Shown piece after piece: positions 1 through 5,222 of a stretch of DNA of 5,222 nucleotides. A model generated the notes under the pieces. The model did no database searches, was not told the DNA's origin, and saw nothing but the letters and a program-made list of their open reading frames with translations. The stretch is from Acidobacteriota bacterium (GTDB lineage Bacteria; Acidobacteriota; Terriglobia; Acidiferrales; UBA7541). The DNA lies in contig PKXT01000070.1 of the NCBI GenBank assembly GCA_003133505.1, positions 1-5,222 of the forward strand. The letters run 5' to 3'. The translations under genes and the position numbers were made by a program. Position 1 is the first letter of the stretch; every line of letters begins with the position of its first letter.

Positions 1-1215
1 GCGCAATTCCAGGCCACGTATTTTTACGCTGCCATCTTCGCCCACGGCAAAGAAACGGTTGGGGACGGGAACATCTTCGAACTGTGGCGAAGGGAAGAAA
101 ACCACATAACCATAAATGGCTTCAATGGCTAGGGGCAATTGCGTGCGCACGCTGATCTCATGCGCCAGAGCTTCATAATCCTCGCGGGTCGCCCCATCGC
201 GGCGCACATAAAGCGAGTCCACTAAAGCATGGAGCAACTCGAAGCCCTGATCTTCGGCGATCTCTTTGGAAACAAGAAGCGACTCGCGCGCAACGGCGTT
301 TATAGCTTCGTGGGATTCAATCTTGCCGAAGCGCGCATTTTTGTAGCCGGTATAGCCGAAGCAGCAGACCAGCAGCCATTTCAGCGAATCGCGCTGGAGC
401 TTATATCGTTGGCCCACTTCAAGCGACGCATCCTCGATACACTCTTTTACCTTTGTGCGCTTGTCTATGAGGTTTTTCACCACGCGACTCGTAATTCCGC
501 GCCGTTTCTGGCAGATACAATAGCCCAATTCCGGCACTCGTAGCGCATCCGGGCAGCATGGGCAGTTCACCGTCTCCGGCGAAATATTAAATTTCGTCAT
601 AATGCTGGGATATTGACTGATGAAATCCAGTTCGGCCACGCCCTGGAAGAAGCCGATTTTCGGCGTAAACGCCAGACCGCCGCGATCCGCCATCAGAAGC
701 TCACTCGGCAGCTTGGGATCTTCCGGCTCGGCCTTTTGCTCGGGCATAAGCACACCATCGCCATAAGCCAGTCCCAATTGCATATAGGAAATGCCCGTCC
801 CGGCTGTAGTGCGAGCTGCGTACTGGACGGGCAGTTTCGTCACTCGGACCAGTTCCCACAGGCCAGCCAGCTCATACTTCCCGGCAATGAAAGAATTATG
901 GGCGTCCACGTGAAGCCGCCCCGACGGGGTGGTGGCGCTGTCTTTGAAAAGAACGCGTCCATAACTCACAAAGCTGCGGGAGCGGCTTTGCTGCAACTGA
1001 GCGTCTGGATCGCGATTGAGCGGCAGGGACAGCCGCAACCGCGCCGCTTGCTGGCATAGCCTGGGGAGGATGGTGGCATCTCCCCAATAGGTAAGAATTA
1101 AATCCGGATCGTGCTGTTTCAGTAGGCGCTGGAATGACTCCGCGGCCGGCTGATCGGCGTCGTCCAGCTCATAACTACGCCCGTCCACTTTGATATCGAG
1201 CAGGGGAGGGCGCGG
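1..1215 (-). pseudogene. PolB2-like family B DNA polymerase, exonuclease-like and catalytic core, downstream of the amber stop; runs off the left edge
   Basis: Translating the frame of the preceding segment past TAG gives 405 codons without another stop, to the window edge. In order it shows a degenerate exonuclease region (LDIK near 1189-1200; DPDLILTYWGDATILPRL at 1057-1110), a GRLHVDAHNSF segment, motif A DFISQYPSI (601-627), a cysteine cluster CPCC then CIC (511-564), motif B KWLLVCCFGY (352-381) and motif C HALVDSLY (208-231). Family B normally has DxxSLYPS, KxxxNSxYG and YGDTDS. The motif A aspartate and the second motif C aspartate are present; the first motif C aspartate is leucine and the motif B asparagine is valine. 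These changes fit the published family of apparently inactivated archaeal B polymerases (PolB2), which has a few bacterial members. A weak restart at GTG 1186-1188 has no Shine-Dalgarno. Labelled pseudogene because of the stop; readthrough or sequence error remain possible. Confidence 0.8.
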
Positions 1216-1743
1216 CTAAGAAGGCGTGATCCGCTCCACCCCCACCGCTCGGATTTGCATGATTTCGAACGGGGGCAACTGGTAGTCAAGTGACCATTCA
1301 TTGTCCTGGCATTCCAGCGCCCGCACCACTTCTCCTTCAACATCGGCTTCGACCAAAGCGAGAGGGAAGATTTTCTTTTCCCAGCAATAGACAGCCGCCA
1401 GCATCAGATCGCTGTTGTATAAGCGCAAAGTCCCATCGAAGCGATGCACCCAGCGGGTCCATGAGAAATATTCAGTAGGACGCGCGACGGTGATCTCGAG
1501 CACCACCAGTAATGTGTGCTCCCATAAATCCATGCGTTCTGTGAGCCGGCAATTCAGCGCCGGGCCTTTCGCCAGCGCTTGTCCAAGGCGGCGCAAGCCA
1601 TTGGGTGGTCCAAAAACGTAGAAGGTGGGTGAGAAGCTATCAATCAGCCGGTGGCGTTTCTGGTTCCGTTCCGTCAGCCACAGCGTCATCCCCCGCGGTT
1701 TTGGGTAGAGATCGAAAATCCATCCGGTGAGTAGCATGATCAC
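1216..1743 (-). CDS. N-terminal part of a PolB2-like family B DNA polymerase, ended by an in-frame amber codon
   Basis: This reading frame encodes 175 residues from GTG 1743, or 173 from ATG 1737, and ends at TAG (1216-1218). It begins with the segment GWIFDLYPKPRGMTLWL and later has YNSDLMLAAVYCWEKKIFPL and DYQLPPFEIMQIRA. I recognise these as the N-terminal domain preceding the exonuclease region in bacterial and archaeal B-family polymerases of the PolB2 kind. ATG 1737 is the better start because AGGA (1745-1748) lies 7 bases upstream; the same AGGA is too close to GTG 1743. The first codons overlap the end of the small upstream gene, suggesting translational coupling. The same frame continues past the stop as unmistakable polymerase, so this is the front of a broken or read-through gene rather than a separate short protein. 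Alone it would have no polymerase active site. Family assignment is from memory of sequence patterns, not a search. Confidence 0.8.
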   Translation of the reverse strand: MIMLLTGWIFDLYPKPRGMTLWLTERNQKRHRLIDSFSPTFYVFGPPNGLRRLGQALAKGPALNCRLTERMDLWEHTLLVVLEITVARPTEYFSWTRWVHRFDGTLRLYNSDLMLAAVYCWEKKIFPLALVEADVEGEVVRALECQDNEWSLDYQLPPFEIMQIRAVGVERITPS

Positions 1744-1984
1744 ATCCTGCTAGCATTTCGAGCGTGGCGAGGCGTATTTCTAAATCCAGGGCGATGGAAG
1801 GCAATATTGCTTCCGTGGGATTGTTATGGCACTGATACGTGGCTGCCTGAGTGTAGGAGCGGACGCTGTGAAACAGGCGATCGAAAAGTGGCTGCTCCTC
1901 ACGCCGGAGTGCGCGGCGAAATTTCGACCAGTGCGATGTAGCTTCATCTATCAATTGCCGGAATGTGGGGACGGTGCGGCCCAT
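1640..1984 (-). CDS. small conserved protein of the PolB2/RecA-like cassette
   Basis: This 114-residue protein starts with MGRTVPTFRQLIDEA and carries a charged helical core, FRRALRREEQPLFDRLF (residues 22-38), followed by AATY and PTEAILPSIALDLEI (about 47-70). I associate the pattern FRRALRRE-Q-FD-LF ... Y ... P-EAIL with an uncharacterised family found beside PolB-like genes. That is recollection, and no function is known to me. It has no signal peptide, membrane segment or cysteine cluster, so it is probably cytosolic and perhaps an adaptor of the polymerase. It starts 12 bases after the RecA-like stop codon, with a weak GGGA Shine-Dalgarno 7 bases upstream of ATG, consistent with one operon. 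Its last 30 or so residues are encoded by sequence that also encodes the polymerase N-terminus in another frame. That tail (from about residue 81) is low in hydrophobic pattern and is probably not conserved. Confidence 0.72.
   Translation of the reverse strand: MGRTVPTFRQLIDEATSHWSKFRRALRREEQPLFDRLFHSVRSYTQAATYQCHNNPTEAILPSIALDLEIRLATLEMLAGCDHATHRMDFRSLPKTAGDDAVADGTEPETPPAD
1745..1748 (-). promoter_or_regulatory. Shine-Dalgarno deciding the polymerase start (ATG 1737)
   Basis: AGGA on the minus strand lies 7 bases before ATG 1735-1737 but only 1 base before the in-frame GTG 1741-1743. The spacing favours ATG. The site lies inside the coding sequence of the small upstream gene, as expected for coupled translation. 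Confidence 0.5.
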
Positions 1985-1996
1985 GCGAGTTTCCCA

Positions 1997-2623
1997 TTAC
2001 GCCCTGGAGGACGCTATTTGCGGCGCCATTTTTTCGCCTACCAGCATTTGCCGGCCATCTTCCCGCCCGGTGAACTGGTACACCTGGTCCGCTTGCGCTC
2101 GCAGAAGATTAAAAAGACGCTGGCGGGGGGTTTGAATCGAATCAGCCCCGGAAAATACGGCCACGGGAAAAGGCAGCGCCCGCAGCGCCTTCATTGCCTG
2201 CTGGAACGAAGCGATTGCCGCACGCTCACGAACATCCTCGTCGAGATATAAATCCGGCAGAGCGGTCACGATTAACGTCTCGACGGGGAAATCCCGAAGC
2301 AAGCGTGGTGTACGGATGAGCAATTCGGTTAATTGAAAGCAGGTAAATGCCCTTGCCACGCGCAGATGCCGGTCAAATTGAGAAGAATCCCGTCCGGGGC
2401 GCCGGGCGAATCGCGCAATCAGCAGCGGATCGAATCGATTTCCACCGTCCAGACACAGGATGTGTTTGCCCTGCTCGATCAGGCGCGGCAGAAAGTAGTG
2501 AAACAGCCGCGTCGTTTCCCGGTGACCGTGAAATACCGACAGGCCTGAATGGGGCAACACCCATGGATGCAGTGGGGGTGTACGGAATTCAATTGGTGCG
2601 GTTTTGCTGGGCGGAGAGGGCAT
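1997..2623 (-). CDS. RecA-superfamily-like protein with degenerate Walker A motif
   Basis: This 208-residue protein looks like a compact RecA/RadA/ImuA-type fold. SVFHGHRETTRLFHYFLP (residues 29-46) sits where a P-loop is expected. It is followed by a strand plus LDGGNRFDP (58-66), VARAFTCFQLTELL (89-102) and a Walker-B-like strand VETLIVTALPDLYLDEDV (114-131), then a helix and a strand PVAVFSGAD (143-151). The GK[ST] of a functional Walker A is missing: the aligned residues are roughly T-R-L, and no lysine lies nearby, so ATP binding is doubtful. It is the first gene of the three-gene cassette, and the small gene follows after 12 bases. The start is uncertain. ATG 2623 has no good Shine-Dalgarno, and a GTG at residue 22 (WVLPHSG) is an alternative. 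The relation to RecA-like proteins is inferred from motif order, not from a search; a role assisting the polymerase is likewise inference. Confidence 0.72.
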   Translation of the reverse strand: MPSPPSKTAPIEFRTPPLHPWVLPHSGLSVFHGHRETTRLFHYFLPRLIEQGKHILCLDGGNRFDPLLIARFARRPGRDSSQFDRHLRVARAFTCFQLTELLIRTPRLLRDFPVETLIVTALPDLYLDEDVRERAAIASFQQAMKALRALPFPVAVFSGADSIQTPRQRLFNLLRAQADQVYQFTGREDGRQMLVGEKMAPQIASSRA

Positions 2624-2634
2624 TGGGTGGGGCG

Positions 2635-2651
2635 TTCCGGCGCTCCCGGAA
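2635..2651 (-). other. 6-bp perfect hairpin between receptor and cassette
   Basis: TTCCGG and CCGGAA flank a 5-base loop (GAGCG on the minus strand), forming a short GC-rich stem 11 bases upstream of ATG 2623. No T-run follows on either strand, so it is not a standard intrinsic terminator. The only purine-rich Shine-Dalgarno-like bases (GGAA) are inside its 3' arm, so it could reduce translation initiation. It could also be chance in GC-rich sequence. Confidence 0.35.
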
Positions 2652-2670
2652 TCAGCTCCAAGCGTAGGCG

Positions 2671-2676
2671 AATATA
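2671..2676 (-). promoter_or_regulatory. candidate -10 box for the RecA-like/PolB2-like cassette
   Basis: TATATT on the minus strand matches TATAAT at five of six positions and lies 47 bases upstream of ATG 2623, in the short gap after the receptor stop codon. No convincing -35 is seen at 16-18 bases. If used, it would give the cassette its own promoter and a leader of about 40 bases containing the hairpin at 2635-2651. Confidence 0.25.
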
Positions 2677-2727
2677 AGACGAAAGTAAAGCACTCATGCC
2701 CAACGCGTTTATGGAGTTGGAATGGCG

Positions 2728-4950
2728 CTATCGTCCGTAATGAAAGCGGTAGCGAACCTGTACGAAAATCTCCCGCGGGTAATCGTAGTGCGTTCCGCCA
2801 AACGTCTGGCTGTTGTCAATTAGCAGATGGCGATTGGCAATGTTAGTGGAGGTTAGAGATATCGAGACGCGGTCGCCAATCGGGCGGCTAAGAGACAAAT
2901 CCACGCTGCTATGACCGGCCAGATGGCCATCCGGCGTGCCATCGTTAAAGCCGGAGCCGTAATAGACATTTCCTGATGCGGCTACGCGCCAGGGCAGGCT
3001 CCATTCGCCGCCAACATTCAGCGTGTCACGCTGGTCATGGTCCAGCAGAAAAAATCCAGTCGGAGGTGTGAAATCCGTCAGGCCGCCATTGAGAGCGCCA
3101 TAGCCTTGCGCGATTTGGTTGGCATAGGCCAGATGCAAAGTGCCGCGATTCCATAGGCGCGGCGAGCGCACGGTAACTTCCCAGCCGCGAATCCACGCTC
3201 CGGTGATGGTCACCGGCAAATAAACGTCGGAATTGCCAATGCTGTTGTGATCCAGAAAGTTTTCCGCATGGTTGCCGTAGGTGTCCCCATCGAACATCCA
3301 GCCGCGCCATGGAATGGTAATTCCTGCTTCGCGCTCCCAATCGCGTTCGCCGCGAAGGGGAATAAATGCGAGGTCCTGGTTATCCACAAATTCCAGGAGT
3401 GGACCGGAAGCGGTGACCAGCGGAGGGCCCTGGTAATACTGCGAATAGGTCGCGCGAAGCACCCAGTTCAATTTGGGGATGAGCAGGGAGACGCCAGCGC
3501 GCGGGTCGGTGGCGTTTTCCACCAGCGCGCCGGAGAAATGCGTTTGGCGAAGCCCAGCATTGAGGGTGAGCCACGGTAATGGCTTGAACTGGTCGTTTAC
3601 GTAAGCCGCTTGCGTGCTGCCCAGTACGGTTTCCGTGTCAGTAAAATTTGGCATGCTGCCGTCGTTGAACACCAGCCCGAAAAGCTGATTGTCGGCCTGC
3701 GCGAAAGTGTAAAGACCCGCCTGAATATTGTTGCGGCCAATGACGGTCTGGTAGGTGACCTGTCCGCCGCCATATTGCGAAAGGTGATTATCCTGCGTGC
3801 TGGTGGGGTAATCATTGGGGCCGCCATTGTAATTCGCGCGATTGTAATGATAGAAGGGCGAAATGGTAAGCACGTTGGCGGAATTGAAAGTGTGTACCCA
3901 GGAAAACGCCGCGAAAGTATCGGTCTCGATTTCCGCATCGTGAATTCCAATGGATTGCTGATCGGGCGTATTAGGCACCTGGTAAAAATCGCGGCGCGAA
4001 CCGGTAATCAGGCGAAGCTGGTCCGACGGCGTGGCGTTGTAGATTAACGAGGCAAAGTCGCCGAACCCATTTTCAGCATCGTGAAGGATTTCGCCCACGG
4101 GAGTTTCCAGCCCGAGATTGCTGCGGTTGCCGTTAACGCTGGCGTAGTAGGCGAAGCGGTCGGTATGGCTCCCGAAATTGAGCTGGTCGTTGGTCTGATA
4201 AAAACTTCCGAACGAAGTCACCAGTTCCGCTTCATTGTCCCTTTCGAAGCCAGTTCGAGGCACGACGTCAAACGTGCCGTAGGTGCGGTCGCCAAACTGC
4301 GCGGAATCACCGCCGCGGTAAATCTCCAGGTAATCGATGTCTTTGGGATCGATCTGCGGGCCGACATTAGTGGCGATATTGGTATTGGGGATGGGAATGC
4401 CGTCAATGAGCCATGTAACCTGATGTCCGCCGCGAATGTGCAACTGGTCATGGACGACGTAGCTGGCCGGCACGTAGTTGGTAATCATGGCCAGGCTGTT
4501 GGTGCGATCAGCGCCGGGGGCGGCGGTGATTTGCGCGCGATCGAGCACCGTCACCGGACCCTGATTTTCAGCGGCCTCCTCGCTTGCGGCCGTGGAAACC
4601 ACGACCTGTTGATTCACCGAGGCGAGAGCCAACTGGCAATGCACCACGGGAGCGGAGCCGGATTCGATTTGGATTGCGAGCGTGAAGTCCTGAAACCCCG
4701 AGTGCGAGACATCGAGTTTATATTTTCCGACGGGCACATTGGTCAGTATGAAATTGCCATCCGCATCGGTGACGGCGGTGATTTTCCACTGGGAAGTATC
4801 AGACTGCAATAAGACAGTGGCACCGTCGACCGGGCGATGCTGAGGATCATGGACAATTCCGCGCAGGATGCCAGCGTCGGCGCCCCATGAATCTGGCGTA
4901 ACCCCATACAACAACAGAACAATGCAAAACAAGGCGCGGAAGACGCGCAT
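2728..4950 (-). CDS. TonB-dependent outer-membrane receptor with N-terminal carboxypeptidase-regulatory-like domain
   Basis: This complete 740-residue protein probably imports an unidentified ligand across the outer membrane, powered by TonB-ExbBD. Residues 1-23 form a signal peptide (hydrophobic FCIVLLLYGV, likely cleaved near SWGA). Residues about 27-108 are a carboxypeptidase-regulatory-like beta-sandwich (GIVHDPQHRPVDGATVLL, TDADGNFILTNVPVGKYKL). QQVVVSTA (114-121) could act as a TonB-box-like element. The plug covers about 125-235, with HIRGGHQVTWLIDGIPIPNT and YRGGDSAQFGDRTYGTFDVV. The remaining 500 residues are rich in alternating aromatic strands typical of a 22-strand barrel, ending in VQVRYRFHYGR. 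The start ATG has GAGG (4956-4959) 5 bases upstream. It is shorter than the roughly 1000-residue Oar-like receptors of Acidobacteria and nearer to classical siderophore/vitamin receptors, but nothing here identifies the substrate. No TonB, ExbB or substrate enzyme is in the window. The frame is intact. Confidence 0.93.
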   Translation of the reverse strand: MRVFRALFCIVLLLYGVTPDSWGADAGILRGIVHDPQHRPVDGATVLLQSDTSQWKITAVTDADGNFILTNVPVGKYKLDVSHSGFQDFTLAIQIESGSAPVVHCQLALASVNQQVVVSTAASEEAAENQGPVTVLDRAQITAAPGADRTNSLAMITNYVPASYVVHDQLHIRGGHQVTWLIDGIPIPNTNIATNVGPQIDPKDIDYLEIYRGGDSAQFGDRTYGTFDVVPRTGFERDNEAELVTSFGSFYQTNDQLNFGSHTDRFAYYASVNGNRSNLGLETPVGEILHDAENGFGDFASLIYNATPSDQLRLITGSRRDFYQVPNTPDQQSIGIHDAEIETDTFAAFSWVHTFNSANVLTISPFYHYNRANYNGGPNDYPTSTQDNHLSQYGGGQVTYQTVIGRNNIQAGLYTFAQADNQLFGLVFNDGSMPNFTDTETVLGSTQAAYVNDQFKPLPWLTLNAGLRQTHFSGALVENATDPRAGVSLLIPKLNWVLRATYSQYYQGPPLVTASGPLLEFVDNQDLAFIPLRGERDWEREAGITIPWRGWMFDGDTYGNHAENFLDHNSIGNSDVYLPVTITGAWIRGWEVTVRSPRLWNRGTLHLAYANQIAQGYGALNGGLTDFTPPTGFFLLDHDQRDTLNVGGEWSLPWRVAASGNVYYGSGFNDGTPDGHLAGHSSVDLSLSRPIGDRVSISLTSTNIANRHLLIDNSQTFGGTHYDYPREIFVQVRYRFHYGR

Positions 4951-4952
4951 AA

Positions 4953-4959
4953 CTCCCTC
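4953..4959 (-). promoter_or_regulatory. Shine-Dalgarno of the TonB-dependent receptor
   Basis: The minus strand reads GAGGGAG just before the ATG at 4950. The core GAGG lies 5 bases from the start codon. This supports the start chosen for the receptor, which also gives a clean signal peptide. Confidence 0.7.
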
Positions 4960-4968
4960 TCATCCTGA

Positions 4969-4998
4969 ATTAAATTTGCGAAAAGATGTTTCGATCAG
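4969..4998 (-). promoter_or_regulatory. weak candidate sigma70-type promoter for the receptor
   Basis: On the minus strand, TTTAAT (4969-4974, five of six matches to TATAAT) is preceded after 18 bases by CTGATC (4993-4998, three of six matches to TTGACA). It would place transcription start very close to the Shine-Dalgarno, giving a short leader. The -35 match is poor, so this is only a candidate. Confidence 0.22.
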
Positions 4999-5126
4999 GC
5001 AGAGAAGTTAAGCGCGAGGAGGTTCGAAAGGGGCGGGGGAAAAGATCGAAAACGCGAGAGCCGAATAGTTTAGAGACAAAGCGCGGGATGGAACCGGCAA
5101 AAAGATGTTTGCCGTGACAAAGAGAA
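4981..5126. repeat. degenerate direct repeats with about 60-bp period upstream of the receptor
   Basis: AAAAGATGTTT occurs exactly at 4981-4991 and 5100-5110. Each copy is followed 9-10 bases later by AGAGAA (5001-5006 and 5121-5126). Midway, at 5040-5046, the shorter word AAAAGAT recurs. The starts are 59 and 60 bases apart. The sequence between is only loosely similar, so this is either a decayed tandem duplication or spaced binding sites; chance cannot be excluded for the middle copy. Confidence 0.4.
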
Positions 5127-5222
5127 CGGCACGCACGACGGGAGGCGCGACGCTGTCATGTTGCACGTTATGGCAGTTGGCCGCCCCATGACACAAATGA
5201 ATTAACTTCGTGGAACTGGCTT

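Larger units (their letters stand above)
4951..5222. other. 272-base stretch without a convincing gene, upstream of the receptor
   Basis: It holds the receptor's leader, the weak promoter candidate, three AAAAGAT words at 4981, 5040 and 5100 (59 and 60 bases apart), a G-rich run (5030-5039) and an inverted repeat TGTCATG/CATGACA (5154-5160 and 5187-5193). An open frame at 5008-5196 on the minus strand has no recognisable protein features. The gene that lies beyond the right edge is not visible. Confidence 0.5.

Noticed and set aside
229..1059. Plus-strand open frames at 229-543 and 613-1059
   Set aside because: Both lie opposite the polymerase core, whose motifs A, B and C are clear in the minus frame; their translations show no family features.
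1119..1343. Minus-strand 74-codon frame spanning the amber codon in a different frame
   Set aside because: I considered it as evidence for a frameshift around the stop, but the polymerase sequence continues in the original frame on both sides, so no frameshift is needed.
1826..2251. Plus-strand open frame of 141 codons
   Set aside because: It is antisense across the small gene and the RecA-like gene, which have coherent protein patterns and operon spacing.
2479..2703. Minus-strand frame starting MGMSALLSSYIRLRLEL, overlapping the start of the RecA-like gene
   Set aside because: The opening residues look somewhat protein-like and could hint at a frameshifted N-terminus of the RecA-like gene. 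The frame then becomes unstructured and crosses the conserved RecA-like sequence out of frame, so I could not support it as a gene.
4081..4812. Long plus-strand open frame of 243 codons
   Set aside because: It is wholly antisense to the well-supported receptor, with no recognisable domain; it arises from the codon bias of the receptor's plug region.
5008..5196. Minus-strand frame of 62 codons upstream of the receptor
   Set aside because: It has a short hydrophobic stretch but no Shine-Dalgarno I could see and no family resemblance; it also overlaps the repeat-bearing leader.
1..5222. CRISPR arrays, tRNA or rRNA genes, insertion sequences
   Set aside because: No regularly spaced identical repeats, cloverleaf, rRNA signatures, transposase-like protein or terminal inverted repeats were seen.

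Overview
The window reads as ordinary bacterial chromosome, moderately GC-rich, with all four recognisable loci on the minus strand. The best guess for the host is an acidobacterium. This rests on two things: a TonB-dependent receptor with an N-terminal carboxypeptidase-regulatory-like domain, which is common in Acidobacteria, and a bacterial homologue of the archaeal PolB2-type B-family polymerase. It is an inference from gene content; no rRNA or other marker is present.

In transcription order (right to left): positions 4951-5222 are non-coding leader upstream of the receptor, with a good Shine-Dalgarno, a weak candidate promoter and degenerate repeats spaced about 60 bp. Positions 2728-4950 encode a complete 740-residue outer-membrane receptor. 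A 104-base gap follows, with a TATATT box and a 6-bp hairpin. Next comes a tight three-gene cassette: a RecA-like protein (1997-2623) with an eroded P-loop, a small conserved protein (1640-1984), and a PolB2-like polymerase that starts at 1737 or 1743 and runs off the left edge.

The cassette is the interesting part. Its polymerase frame is interrupted by a single in-frame amber codon at 1216-1218. The frame then stays open, and recognisably polymerase, for 405 more codons. Both large cassette proteins show altered active sites. The RecA-like protein has no Walker A lysine. The polymerase keeps the motif A aspartate and the second motif C aspartate, but lacks the first motif C aspartate, the motif B asparagine and apparently the exonuclease residues. 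By analogy with RecA-like plus polymerase modules such as ImuA-ImuB-DnaE2, and with archaeal PolB2, a role in damaged-DNA handling is plausible but unproven. In this genome the module may be decaying. The receptor is probably an independent transcription unit.
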